Shown: positions 14,889 to 23,352 of the stretch, piece by piece | How positions within the stretch are numbered: position 1 is the stretch's first letter | Layout of the letters: each line of letters begins with the position of its first letter | Assembly: GCA_902362775.1 (NCBI GenBank) | Contig: CABIXV010000001.1 | Coordinates: 388,654-452,653, forward strand | Source of the DNA: Clostridiales bacterium | Lineage (GTDB): Bacteria > Bacillota > Clostridia > Oscillospirales > Oscillospiraceae | Length of the DNA: 64,000 bases | Direction: 5' to 3' | Notes under the pieces: generated by a model | What the model was told of the DNA's origin: nothing | What the model saw: the letters and a program-made list of their open reading frames with translations, nothing else | The model's database searches: none | Translations under genes and position numbers: made by a program

Positions 14889-16583
14889 CTATGCCACCTC
14901 GCTTTCCACAGCCTTGCAGTGCGCCCGGATGCGAGATAATTCATCCTGGAACAAGAACGAGACTTTGATGGAGCCGTCAGCGGACAGCCGGATCTCACTG
15001 ATAAATGCTGTGACCAATTCTCTGGACACGATTTCAGCACTTTTGTATTGTTCAATCAGAGCCATCCAGCTTTTAGCACAATCCGACACTTGGCTTGTAA
15101 GGGTAAGCCGCTCTTGGAGCTGGCTGATCCGCCCCTGTAAGGCAGCTACTTCTTCCTGGTATTTGCCACGGGCAAATGTGTATTCCTCCCGCGTCAGAAG
15201 CCCCGTCCGATAATCGGCATAAAGCGATGTCGCATACCCTTGTTTCCGCTTAACTTGCTGTTCGAGCTGCTGCAATTCATTTTCTTCGGTATGGGCAGGG
15301 AACTTCGGTTGTTTCTTTGATAGCCGCTCCAGCACTTGTTGCGCATCGCAAAAGAGCTCCATCTGTATTTTCAGTGTCTTTAACACCATGGCATCTAAAG
15401 CGTTACTGCGTATCGTCTTTTTGGTGCATCGCAGTTCCTGATGTTCCTCGTAGGTGGGGCAGATATAAGTGAAGTAGGCCTTTTTATGGTTTTTGCTTAG
15501 ATTGCGATATAGCTTCATTTGTGTCCCGCAGTCCGCACAGACCAGTCTTTCCCGATAGGGGTTATCACCCTTGGGGAGGTGGCTGCAGGCTCCATAATTG
15601 GCATTATAGGCATCTGCCCGCGAACGGTTGATTTCTTGTACCTGATTGAAAAGCTCCTCGGTAATAATCGGATCATGCGTATGGTAGGCAATATCCCATT
15701 CAGACTCCGGTGTGCGATGGACGGGTATGCCGCGGGCCAGACTTGCCGTACATTTTCCTTGAGCCAAGTGTCCGATATAGACAATGTTGCGGAGAATATC
15801 GGTGAGTGCATGGCGATTCCACAGAAGAGAGCTGCCTTTTTTGTTGTTATTGGTAACAATCCCGTGTTCAAACCGATAGCGGCCCGGCGATGGAATACCA
15901 CGCTCATTGAGCATTCGTGTGATTGTCCCGTATCCGAGCCCTTCGGCGCGCCATTGATAAATCTGCTGGATGACCGGCGCGGTTTCAGGGTTGATAATCA
16001 GGTGGTTTTTGTTTGAGGGGTCTTTCAGATAGCCGTGAGGGGCATAGCTACCGATATATTCTCCTCTTTGCCGTTTGGCTTTTAAGGCGCTGCCAGATTT
16101 CAGGGAAATATCTTTTGCATAGTAGTCATTTACGATATTTTTCAGAGACGCGGCAAATTCGTCCTGTGATTTGATCTCCGCCGTATCATAGTTATCGTTC
16201 ACCGAGATGAAGCGGATACCCAGCTTTGGACAAATCCGTTCCAAAAAACGGCCCGTCTCAATATAGTTGCGGCCCAAGCGGGAAAGGTCCTTGACGATAA
16301 TGCAGTTAATCCGCCCGGACTTAACATCCGCCATCATTCGCTCCCAGTTCGGACGATCAAAATTTGTCCCAGTATAACCGTTGTCGATATACCGCTCTAC
16401 GATCTTCAATTCCGGATGACCGGCGACATACTGCTCTATGATGGCGATCTGGCTTTCAATCGGCTCCCCATCCACTTTGCCGTTGTCCAGCACGGATAGG
16501 CGGCCATAAAGCCCGGCGACCCATAAAGCCCCTTGGATCTCCGGGCGCATGGGGGATGCGTGGACTCTTTTCTTCCTGGCCAT
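14889..16583 (-). CDS. Large serine recombinase 2 of 3
   Basis: A 564-residue large serine recombinase with catalytic serine in GLYGRLSVLD (Ser30), the motif IVKDLSRLGRNYIETG and the recombinase-domain PHGYLKDPSNKN. A zinc ribbon (LVCADCGTQMKL ... YICPTYEEH) and a C-terminal coiled coil follow. The ATG at 16583 has AAAGGAGG about ten bases upstream. A TTG at 16589, overlapping the previous stop as TTGA, is an equally possible start. Enzymes of this group integrate and excise elements at short att sites. Confidence 0.92.
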   Translation of the reverse strand: MARKKRVHASPMRPEIQGALWVAGLYGRLSVLDNGKVDGEPIESQIAIIEQYVAGHPELKIVERYIDNGYTGTNFDRPNWERMMADVKSGRINCIIVKDLSRLGRNYIETGRFLERICPKLGIRFISVNDNYDTAEIKSQDEFAASLKNIVNDYYAKDISLKSGSALKAKRQRGEYIGSYAPHGYLKDPSNKNHLIINPETAPVIQQIYQWRAEGLGYGTITRMLNERGIPSPGRYRFEHGIVTNNNKKGSSLLWNRHALTDILRNIVYIGHLAQGKCTASLARGIPVHRTPESEWDIAYHTHDPIITEELFNQVQEINRSRADAYNANYGACSHLPKGDNPYRERLVCADCGTQMKLYRNLSKNHKKAYFTYICPTYEEHQELRCTKKTIRSNALDAMVLKTLKIQMELFCDAQQVLERLSKKQPKFPAHTEENELQQLEQQVKRKQGYATSLYADYRTGLLTREEYTFARGKYQEEVAALQGRISQLQERLTLTSQVSDCAKSWMALIEQYKSAEIVSRELVTAFISEIRLSADGSIKVSFLFQDELSRIRAHCKAVESEVA

Positions 16584-16585
16584 GC

Positions 16586-18250
16586 TCAACCCGCCTCCTT
16601 TTCAGCGGCGTGCTGTGTCTGCACCTGTTCCCGCAGGAACGCAATCACATCGGTCAGTTGGTCCTTGCAAAGCAAGGTGACGGTAATCTTTTTATCGGGA
16701 TAAATGTGGATTTTGTCAATCAGATTGACGACCACCGTGCGAGTGAGCTTGGCAAGATTTCGATATTGACGGAATTGAGCCAGCCACCCCGTCTGGTTGA
16801 CAAGACCAGCTCGGACGGCATCCAGCTCTGTTTTCAAACCCGAAATATCATCTTCGATGAAAGAAATCCTTTCAGAAAAGTCCTGCTTCATGTGTAGAAA
16901 CTCATCTTGGGTGATCAGCCCGTCTCGAAGATCCTCGTAAACGCTGGTTTTCAGCGTTCTATATTTGGCAATTTCAGCTTCCTGTGCAGAAATAGCCGCT
17001 TCCAGACGCATAATCTCCCGACGCTCCCAGGCCAATGCTTCAACCTGCCCCAGAGCCCGGTCTACATCCAAAATCAGTTTGATCTCAGATTGAAGTGTAG
17101 TAAGGACAGCCGTTTCCAGCTCTCGCTCCGAAATGTTCCGCCCCTCACATCCTCCCGTTTTTTTCGCTGTGGGACAGGCGTAGTAGGCATATTTTTTCCC
17201 GTTATAAGAGACGGATTTCCGCTTTGCCAGTGCGCCGCAAGTCCCGCAGAAGACACGCCCGGACAGAGGATATACCGTATCGGAGCCTGGTGCCCGACGG
17301 CCATCCTCCTGCATCAGCCGCTGCACTAATTGGAACTCCCGGGCTGGGATAATCGCCTCATGAGCGTTCTCGATACGGCTCCACTCACTCTTGTCCTTGA
17401 TGATAACTTTTTTTACTTTATAGTTTGGAGTTGTGCGGCGGCCTTGGATCAGAACACCCGTGTAGAGCTCGTTGGTCAGAATACGGATCACCGCTTTCGG
17501 ACTCCATTTGCTCCGGCTACTGGTCTGAAAGGCGGTTTTGTATTTGATCCCAATGGAGCGTTTATACTCTGACGGTGGCAGGACCCCGCGGCCGTTCAGC
17601 TTCTCAGCAATGGTGACAGGGCTCATGCCCTCAATCTTCCACTGAAAGATCTCGCGCACATATTCACCGGCCACCTCGTCTATAACCAGCTTATTTTTAT
17701 TTTCCGGGTCGCGCAGATAACCGTAAGCTGTATAATTGGCAATGAACTCGCCGTCTTGGCGACGGCTTTCAAAACTACTCCGCACCTTGATGGAGATGTC
17801 TCTGCTGTATGAGTCATTCAGGAAATTTTTTACGGGCAGAACAAGGCTGTCCCCGGTGGAATGATTTAAGCTGTCGTAGTTGTCGTTGACTGCGATAAAG
17901 CGTACACCGAGCTGAGGAAAAATCTTCTCAATGTATTTTCCTGCGTCAATGTAGTCACGACCAAACCGAGAAAGGTCTTTCACGATAACACAGTTGATTT
18001 TACCGGCCTTAACAGCTTCCATCATTCTCTGGAAGTCCGGACGATCAAAATTTGTTCCGGTATAACCGTCATCACAAAACTCCGCTACCAGCTTGATATT
18101 CGGATTTTGAGCGACAAATCGTTCGATTATAGCCCGTTGGCTGGAAATACTGTCGCTCTCCAGCTTATCATTGGATAAAGAAAAGTCGCCATCTTCCTTA
18201 GAAAGTCTAAGGTAGTCGGCGGCTTCATAAATCATATCTGCATTTAGCAT
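16586..18250 (-). CDS. Large serine recombinase 1 of 3
   Basis: A 554-residue large serine recombinase with catalytic serine in ADYLRLSKED (Ser17), the motif IVKDLSRFGRDYIDAG, a recombinase domain (YGYLRDPENKNK), a zinc ribbon (FCGTCGALAKR ... YYACPT) and a long coiled coil (about 390-480). It is the first gene of the minus-strand integrase operon. AGGAGCGG lies just before its ATG. The three recombinases share architecture but are clearly diverged, so this is an old tandem set rather than a recent duplication. Confidence 0.92.
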   Translation of the reverse strand: MLNADMIYEAADYLRLSKEDGDFSLSNDKLESDSISSQRAIIERFVAQNPNIKLVAEFCDDGYTGTNFDRPDFQRMMEAVKAGKINCVIVKDLSRFGRDYIDAGKYIEKIFPQLGVRFIAVNDNYDSLNHSTGDSLVLPVKNFLNDSYSRDISIKVRSSFESRRQDGEFIANYTAYGYLRDPENKNKLVIDEVAGEYVREIFQWKIEGMSPVTIAEKLNGRGVLPPSEYKRSIGIKYKTAFQTSSRSKWSPKAVIRILTNELYTGVLIQGRRTTPNYKVKKVIIKDKSEWSRIENAHEAIIPAREFQLVQRLMQEDGRRAPGSDTVYPLSGRVFCGTCGALAKRKSVSYNGKKYAYYACPTAKKTGGCEGRNISERELETAVLTTLQSEIKLILDVDRALGQVEALAWERREIMRLEAAISAQEAEIAKYRTLKTSVYEDLRDGLITQDEFLHMKQDFSERISFIEDDISGLKTELDAVRAGLVNQTGWLAQFRQYRNLAKLTRTVVVNLIDKIHIYPDKKITVTLLCKDQLTDVIAFLREQVQTQHAAEKEAG

Positions 18251-18325
18251 AGCTACCGCTCCTGTCGAGATATTGACGGCCAGGCCATCATGACGACTGG
18301 AGTTTCACTGATTTTGTCCATGCTC

Positions 18326-18354
18326 AGTTTACCACAGCGGGTCAAAAAAGTCCA
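18326..18354 (-). promoter_or_regulatory. Possible promoter of integrase operon
   Basis: On the minus strand TGGACT and TAAACT are 17 bases apart, about 75 bases before the first recombinase gene. Confidence 0.35.
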
Positions 18355-18375
18355 GCCGCATTTTCAGGTAAATCC

Positions 18376-18600
18376 TCACAGGAGCGACAGCATATCAGCA
18401 AAGCAGTCGTTTAGGGTTGGACCACCCTCTGTATAGGCCACATTGACAACAACATCTCCCACTCTGAAGCAGTAGGGATTTTTGATTTGCTGAAGAAATG
18501 ACTGGATGCGTTCCGCTTGTCCCAAGCTGCTATCCAGCTTTACATCACGAATATCAACCAGTTCGTCGATGCTTTTATCAACCTGATGTTTTTCTGCCAT
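18376..18600 (-). CDS. Small DUF6870-like protein
   Basis: A 74-residue protein beginning MAEKHQVDKSIDELVDIRDV. It resembles small proteins annotated DUF6870 that are frequent in Clostridia mobile elements (recalled, not searched). GGTGAGG lies just before the ATG at 18600, which is preferred over the upstream in-frame start. It lies between the integrase operon and cassette 1. Its function is unknown. Confidence 0.6.
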   Translation of the reverse strand: MAEKHQVDKSIDELVDIRDVKLDSSLGQAERIQSFLQQIKNPYCFRVGDVVVNVAYTEGGPTLNDCFADMLSLL

Positions 18601-18676
18601 GACCTCACCGCCTTGCAATCATTATTTCCAAGTTTTGGGCAATTATTCTAACGAAACGATAGCCCGTGGACATAGG

Positions 18677-18710
18677 AATAGGGACCGCCGGAATTACGGC
18701 GATCCCTATT
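18677..18710. terminator. Hairpin downstream of cassette 1
   Basis: AATAGGGA and TCCCTATT pair around an inner CGCCG/CGGCG stem with one mismatch. There is no T-run on either strand, so Rho-independent termination is uncertain. It marks the end of the minus-strand cassette 1 operon. Confidence 0.45.
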
Positions 18711-18833
18711 TGTTCACACTGACATGATAACAGAAATAAATGATACTTACAAGCCCGTACCCTCTGCTCATTTTCTTTCAGGTAAATGGCAATCAATCTG
18801 CATAGATTGTTGAACTTACTCTTTCCCGCGCAC

Positions 18834-19250
18834 CTAATCCGCAGAAGGCAGCTCGAACTTGTAGCCGCTGTGGGGGACGGTACGGATCGGGTTTCCCGGT
18901 CCCATCTTCCGGCGGAGCTGGCTGATGATGTTGACCACGGCCGCGCCGCAGTCCTCCGGGAACTCGTGCCATACGGCCTCGTAAATCTGCTCCTGTGTAA
19001 AAATCCAGCCGGGGTGCCGGGCCAGATAAGCCAGCGTGAAGAACTCCAGGTGCGTAAGGTGGAGAGGCTGGCCCTGCCACTTTACCGTCTGCTTGCGCAG
19101 GTGCAGCTCCAGGCCGGGAATGGTGAGGGTGTGCTTTGCGGCGGGCGGCTCCACGACCTCGATTCCAGGCTCTTCCGCCAGGAAGTCCTTGATCCTATCC
19201 AGAATTTGTTCCTCGCCATTGGTGACGGATAAAATCAGCAATTTCCCCAC
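18834..19250 (-). CDS. OmpR-type winged-helix regulator without receiver (cassette 1)
   Basis: A 138-residue protein. Residues from about 45 form an OmpR/PhoB-type winged helix (LHLTHLEFFTLAYLARHPG ... IRTVPHSGYKFELP). The first 40 residues (MGKLLILSVTNGEEQILD) look like a remnant of a receiver and lack the phospho-acceptor region. It is over 85% identical by eye to the protein at 50348-50758, which is in the opposite orientation. It is the last gene of cassette 1, just after the DtxR-like gene, so it may help control metal-uptake genes. Confidence 0.8.
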   Translation of the reverse strand: MGKLLILSVTNGEEQILDRIKDFLAEEPGIEVVEPPAAKHTLTIPGLELHLRKQTVKWQGQPLHLTHLEFFTLAYLARHPGWIFTQEQIYEAVWHEFPEDCGAAVVNIISQLRRKMGPGNPIRTVPHSGYKFELPSAD

Positions 19251-19284
19251 GCGGGGTCCTCCCTTTCTTCTGACTGCTTACCGG

Positions 19285-19662
19285 TCATTCCGGCTCCACC
19301 GCCCCTTTTAACAATTCAAAGGACCGCTGGCTGATGGTGTGCTCCATCCGGCAAGCCTCCCGTTCCGCAGTCTGGGGATCGACACCAGCCGCGATAAGCC
19401 GGCGGGTGAAAAAACAGTGCTTCTCATAGGTCTGCTCAGCCACCTCTCGGCCTATATCGGTCAAGCGCAGGGAAAAGTCCTCGTCCATGGTGAGGAAGCC
19501 ACCGTCCTTTAGTGTTGCCACCGCATGGCACACGCTGGGCTTGGACACCTCCATATACCGGGCCACACCCACGGAGCGTACCATTCCTTTTTCCTTTTGG
19601 AGCACCAGCACGGCCTCCAAATAATCCTCGCCGGAAGCGTGCAGTTTTTTATCAGGAGGCAT
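19285..19662 (-). CDS. DtxR/MntR-like metal-dependent repressor (cassette 1)
   Basis: A 125-residue protein with the N-terminal DtxR winged helix (SGEDYLEAVLVLQKEKG, then VSKPSVCHAVATLKDGGFL) and the helical dimerisation/metal domain (CRMEHTISQRSFELL). It has no SH3-like third domain, like MntR and other short members. Family members bind Fe2+ or Mn2+ and repress metal uptake. The ATG at 19662 overlaps the end of the ecfA gene; a GTG at 19671 is an alternative. Its last 90 bases are almost identical to those of the cassette 2 copy. Confidence 0.88.
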   Translation of the reverse strand: MPPDKKLHASGEDYLEAVLVLQKEKGMVRSVGVARYMEVSKPSVCHAVATLKDGGFLTMDEDFSLRLTDIGREVAEQTYEKHCFFTRRLIAAGVDPQTAEREACRMEHTISQRSFELLKGAVEPE

Positions 19663-21154
19663 TGACCGCACCTGTTTCTTGCTCGTGGGAGAAGAAAGCC
19701 CGCAAGAGCTTCACAGCTTCCCCATCCATTGGCCGATGCCACAGCACCTTGCTCCCCTGAATGAACAACAGGTAGGTGCAGCATTTATAAATGAGTTCCG
19801 GGTCATGCGTGATCAGAAACAGGCTCTTTCCCATCTCTTTCAAGCGGTTTAAGTTGTCCGACACCTCCAGCATATGCCGGTAATCCAATCCACTGGTAGG
19901 CTCGTCAAATATCAGGATCTTTTTGTCCGAGGCTATTGCACTGCCAATCGCCACCCTCTGTTTTTCACCGCCGGACAGGGACATGGGGTGCAGCTTTACT
20001 TTGTCCAACAGGTCCAGGCTGTTCAGTATCTCCTTGGCGCGGGCCGTGTCAGCTTTCTCGTCCTCACCGCCCATACTGAGCAGCAATTCGTCCAGCACAT
20101 CTTCCGTAAATAGCTGGTGGTTTACATCCTGCATTACCATATAGGAGATATGCCTGCGTTGCTTCGCGTCATAGGGGGTCCCATCCATTTCAAGCACACC
20201 TTTTGCTTTTTTATCCAGACCGCACAGACACCGGGCAAAGGTAGATTTTCCCGCGCCGTTGTTTCCGATGATGCCAATGATCTCGCCTTGAGGCAGGGTC
20301 AGGTCTGGAATATCCACATTGAGGGGGCCGTGCTTTTCATAGGAGAACTGGAACCCCTTGATATGTAATTTCGGAGCGGCCGGTTTGGGGGCGGCCTCTG
20401 GGGGCAGGTGGAATGGGTCCAGTGCCCGCAGCCCCATCCCCTGCAATTCATCGGGCGATAATTTTTGAAACTCCGTCCCGGTAAATTCCCGTACAATACT
20501 TCCGTGCTTCATATAAAGAATTCGATCTGCGTAGGGAACGAGATAATAAAGCCGGTGTTCCGCGACAATCACAGTCTTTTTCTCGGACTGCCAGTGCCGA
20601 ATCACACCAATCAAATCTTCGATAGTGGCAATATCCAGGTTGGAGGATGGCTCGTCCAGTACAAAGATGTCCGGGTGGATTGCGTCGGCAGAGGCACAGG
20701 CGATTTTCTGTTTTTCTCCGCCGGACAGAGCAAACAAGCTCCGATTCAGCAGCTTTTCCAGCTTGAGGCTGTGGGCAGTCTCTTCCAGGCGCTCCCGCAT
20801 CTCCGGGACTGGCAGGGCCATGTTTTCACAACCAAAAACGATCTGGCTGGTCGTATCTACATTGTAGAATTGAGTCCTTGGGTTTTGGAATACAGACCCC
20901 ACCCGTTGCCCGATTTGATAAAGAGGATAGTCTTTTAACTCTTTCCCGTCTAAAAGGACTTGCCCGGTCAGCTTCCCGCCGTAATAATGCGGGATCAGAC
21001 CGTTGACCAGCCGGGTCAGCGTCGTCTTGCCGCAGCCGGACTCTCCGCAGAGCAGGATGGTTTCGCCATCCTGGATTGTCAGATTGATATGGTTCAGGTT
21101 ATTTTGGGTTTCTCCGCTCTCATAAGTAAAGGAAACATCTTTCAATTCGATCAC
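19652..21154 (-). CDS. Two-domain ECF/CbiO-type ATPase EcfA (cassette 1)
   Basis: A 500-residue protein with two complete ABC nucleotide-binding domains in one chain. Domain 1 has Walker A GESGCGKTT, signature LSGGEKQ and Walker B IFVLDEPSS. Domain 2 (from about 265) has GNNGAGKST, LSGGEKQ and LIFDEPTSG. It would power the EcfT/S-component importer encoded next to it. It starts at GTG (21154) after a perfect AAGGAGGTGAT ribosome site. Substrate is inferred from context as a metal or metallophore. Confidence 0.92.
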   Translation of the reverse strand: MIELKDVSFTYESGETQNNLNHINLTIQDGETILLCGESGCGKTTLTRLVNGLIPHYYGGKLTGQVLLDGKELKDYPLYQIGQRVGSVFQNPRTQFYNVDTTSQIVFGCENMALPVPEMRERLEETAHSLKLEKLLNRSLFALSGGEKQKIACASADAIHPDIFVLDEPSSNLDIATIEDLIGVIRHWQSEKKTVIVAEHRLYYLVPYADRILYMKHGSIVREFTGTEFQKLSPDELQGMGLRALDPFHLPPEAAPKPAAPKLHIKGFQFSYEKHGPLNVDIPDLTLPQGEIIGIIGNNGAGKSTFARCLCGLDKKAKGVLEMDGTPYDAKQRRHISYMVMQDVNHQLFTEDVLDELLLSMGGEDEKADTARAKEILNSLDLLDKVKLHPMSLSGGEKQRVAIGSAIASDKKILIFDEPTSGLDYRHMLEVSDNLNRLKEMGKSLFLITHDPELIYKCCTYLLFIQGSKVLWHRPMDGEAVKLLRAFFSHEQETGAVNAS

Positions 21155-21166
21155 GGTATCACCTCC

Positions 21167-21898
21167 TTACCACGGACTGAAAAAGTATGTGGAGAGCAGT
21201 GCGGCTCCGGCAATCAGCACCGCCAGCAGATCCCAGCCAGTAAAACCGACCTTTGTGATATTGGTGCGCCGGACCGGGTTATCCAAGCCGCGGGTCAGGG
21301 CCGCCGCGGAGAGATCATCCCCGATTTTGACCACCGAGATCATCAGGGGAATAAAACGGTATTCAATCAGGGCGGCGGGGTTTTGCCAGAATTTCTTTGT
21401 CCCGAACTGGACCTCCCGCATCCGCATGGCGTCCTTGATGGCGGCCGACTCCTCCTGCATGGTAGGGATAAAGCGAAACAGGACGGAGAGCGGAATGGTG
21501 ATCTGCCGCCCAATGTGCATCCGGCCCAGCGCGGTAATGCACTCGCTGGCCGTGGTGGATTTGATGATGTAGGCCCCCATCACAAAGGCCGGAAAGAGCC
21601 GCAGGACCAGTCCCACCAACAGGACTACCAGCATATTGACGATCATGGGAAACTGGACGGAGTTCTGGATGGCCTGTACAAACAGCCCCGCCGCGAACAG
21701 GCAGAAGAACACCGTTGCCGTCTTATACTGCCGGTTAGTCAACAACAGGACGAAGGGAATCATCGCCACCGCGATCATAAAGGCGGTGTGGCTGTATAGA
21801 AATTCCGCGGTAGCGACAACGGCCATCAGCAGCAGCTTGGTTCGTGGGTCCAAGCAAAAGCCTGTTCTGTTTTCAACAACCGCTTGAAACTGCTCCAT
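21167..21898 (-). CDS. ECF transporter transmembrane component EcfT (cassette 1)
   Basis: A 243-residue CbiQ/EcfT-family membrane protein with about five hydrophobic segments. Two coupling motifs typical of EcfT that contact the ATPases are visible: DAMRMREVQ and ALTRGLDNP (Ala-Arg-Gly type). Its ATG overlaps the stop of the S-component gene by one base. It links the S component to the two-domain ATPase. Confidence 0.9.
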   Translation of the reverse strand: MEQFQAVVENRTGFCLDPRTKLLLMAVVATAEFLYSHTAFMIAVAMIPFVLLLTNRQYKTATVFFCLFAAGLFVQAIQNSVQFPMIVNMLVVLLVGLVLRLFPAFVMGAYIIKSTTASECITALGRMHIGRQITIPLSVLFRFIPTMQEESAAIKDAMRMREVQFGTKKFWQNPAALIEYRFIPLMISVVKIGDDLSAAALTRGLDNPVRRTNITKVGFTGWDLLAVLIAGAALLSTYFFSPW

Positions 21899-22485
21899 TA
21901 CACAATTCCAGCTCTCTCAAAGTGTTTTTTCAGCATTTTATGACCCAGCAGCGCACCCAAAATACCGCCCACAAACAGCAGCGCAAAGCCCACATACAGC
22001 ATCCAGGAGGGCATCAGGGATTGTAAAGTGTTTGCGTACTGATCGCCCATGGAGGTGTGGATGTTTTCCCAATACGCTTCGCCGGCAAACCAGAGATTGG
22101 CGGGGCAGCCCATGATGCCAAGGCAAAAGCAGGCATAGCTCAGAACAGTGGCCTTGAATTTCTGATAGCCGCCGATTTTGAGCACGACATCGCTTAGAAT
22201 GCCACCGAGTACCCAGCCGAGCAGGCCGATCCAGCCATAGCCGATCAGATAGAAAAAGATGCCGCCGATGATACCTGTGATGGTCAGCATACCAAACTTC
22301 TGAATCTTGGTATAGTAGAGCATCATAGGAATGCCGCAGACGATAGGCCAAATTATGAACAGGAACGGGTAAACCACCGGCAGCGCAGTAAGCAGGCCGA
22401 CAACAAAGAAAATAACGAGGGTCATGGCTGTGTAAATGCCGACATTGATTAGGTCTTTACCTGTGAGCTTCTTTGTGTTTTCCAT
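21898..22485 (-). CDS. MptD-family ECF substrate-binding (S) component (cassette 1)
   Basis: A 195-residue membrane protein with about five to six hydrophobic helices. The ending GHKMLKKHFERAGIV is characteristic of the MptD/Trep_Strep-type S components and is shared with the cassette 2 and 3 homologues. The ATG at 22485 follows AAAGGACAT; the longer frame start is discarded. The name comes from the mptABCDEF locus of Mycobacterium avium subsp. paratuberculosis, associated with metal/siderophore uptake. The actual ligand here is unknown. Confidence 0.85.
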   Translation of the reverse strand: MENTKKLTGKDLINVGIYTAMTLVIFFVVGLLTALPVVYPFLFIIWPIVCGIPMMLYYTKIQKFGMLTITGIIGGIFFYLIGYGWIGLLGWVLGGILSDVVLKIGGYQKFKATVLSYACFCLGIMGCPANLWFAGEAYWENIHTSMGDQYANTLQSLMPSWMLYVGFALLFVGGILGALLGHKMLKKHFERAGIV

Positions 22486-22569
22486 TTTTAATATGTCCTT
22501 TCTGAAAAGAATTAAGTGTTGCAAAACCCCGTGCAAAGGGGACGCTGCGGTTTCACCTCCACATCATTT

Positions 22570-22587
22570 GGTTAGTAGATGCTAACT
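22570..22587. promoter_or_regulatory. Operator-like dyad GGTTAG-N6-CTAACt (cassette 1)
   Basis: This 18-bp inverted repeat is 85 bases upstream of the S-component gene. Matching dyads with the same six-base spacing lie at 42367, 43483, 50966 and, degenerate, 54707. Confidence 0.65.
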
Positions 22588-22599
22588 ATTGCGCAAAAA

Positions 22600-22622
22600 T
22601 TTTGGGGATCAGATCCCCAAAA
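22600..22622 (-). terminator. Terminator at the 3' end of the tetR gene
   Basis: TTTTGGGGATC and its complement form an 11-bp stem around one base, followed on the minus strand by ATTTTTG. It overlaps the last codons of tetR. Confidence 0.7.
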
Positions 22623-23226
22623 CTGTCTGCCATCCGGAGTTGAAAAAAGAGACAAGCGTATGAACATATTTCAGCGCGGCCTCCTTGGGGAAGTTGTGCA
22701 TGACCACTTCAGCCAGAGATGCAAAATACGCATGGAGCAGAATATGCCACTCCTCTTCCGCCAATTCGCGGACCTGGAAGCCCCGAGATTTCAATTCCGC
22801 AAAGAACTTCAGCGTGACCCGGGTTTCCAGACAGACAACATCATCCAAAAAGGAGGAATACCGCGTGCCCTCCGCCCGCATGAGAAGCAGCCGGAATACA
22901 TCAAAATGCTCATAGATGTATTCGATAATGACCGACAGCGTTTCCTCCGACAGTTTCCAGAGGGATTTCAAGTCATCCGTCTTTGCCAGTTCCATGTGCT
23001 CATTTACTGACGCCTCATAGATGGCCTTGACCTCCTGGACAACAGACTCCACCAGCGCGCCGAACAGGGCTTCCTTATCGTCAAAGTGGTTATAAAAAGC
23101 TCCATTGGTCACATGGGCGTCCTTGCAGATCTCCCGGATGCTGGCCCGCTCAAAACCGTATTCCAGAAAGTGTTTTTGGGCGCAGAACAAAAGATTTTCG
23201 TGTGTCTGCTGAAAGTCTCTTGACAT
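22609..23226 (-). CDS. TetR-family regulator (cassette 1)
   Basis: A 205-residue protein with an N-terminal TetR helix-turn-helix (LEYGFERASIREICKDAHVTNGAFYNHFDDKEALF) and a diverged ligand-binding C-terminal part. It is divergent from the ABC pair at 23353 and lies upstream of the ECF genes on its own strand. It is thus placed to control both halves of cassette 1. It takes the position held by AraC-type activators in cassettes 2 and 3. A palindrome between it and the ABC genes is its likely operator. Confidence 0.9.
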   Translation of the reverse strand: MSRDFQQTHENLLFCAQKHFLEYGFERASIREICKDAHVTNGAFYNHFDDKEALFGALVESVVQEVKAIYEASVNEHMELAKTDDLKSLWKLSEETLSVIIEYIYEHFDVFRLLLMRAEGTRYSSFLDDVVCLETRVTLKFFAELKSRGFQVRELAEEEWHILLHAYFASLAEVVMHNFPKEAALKYVHTLVSFFNSGWQTVLGI

Positions 23227-23252
23227 TCGCTGTCCCTCCGTCCTATACTAAA

Positions 23253-23278
23253 ATTACACTGTAATATTACATCGTAAT
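23253..23278. promoter_or_regulatory. Palindromic operator between tetR and ABC genes
   Basis: A 26-bp near-palindrome centred on the perfect TGTAATATTACA, with ATTAC and GTAAT ends. It lies 27 bases upstream of the tetR start, a usual place for an autoregulatory TetR operator. Confidence 0.7.
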
Positions 23279-23352
23279 TCAAATTTTAGCACAGGACCCT
23301 TGAAATTGCAATACCCTCCTTGCATTTTTTGTGGCCTGAAAGGAGGCTGGTT

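Noticed and set aside
13295-18250. The three serine recombinases as phage integrase duplicates
   Set aside because: No phage structural, lysis or packaging genes occur in the window, and the recombinases are too diverged for recent duplication.
18253-18321. 22-codon minus-strand ORF just before the first serine recombinase
   Set aside because: It has an ATG but no ribosome site and no attenuator structure, so a leader peptide is not supported.
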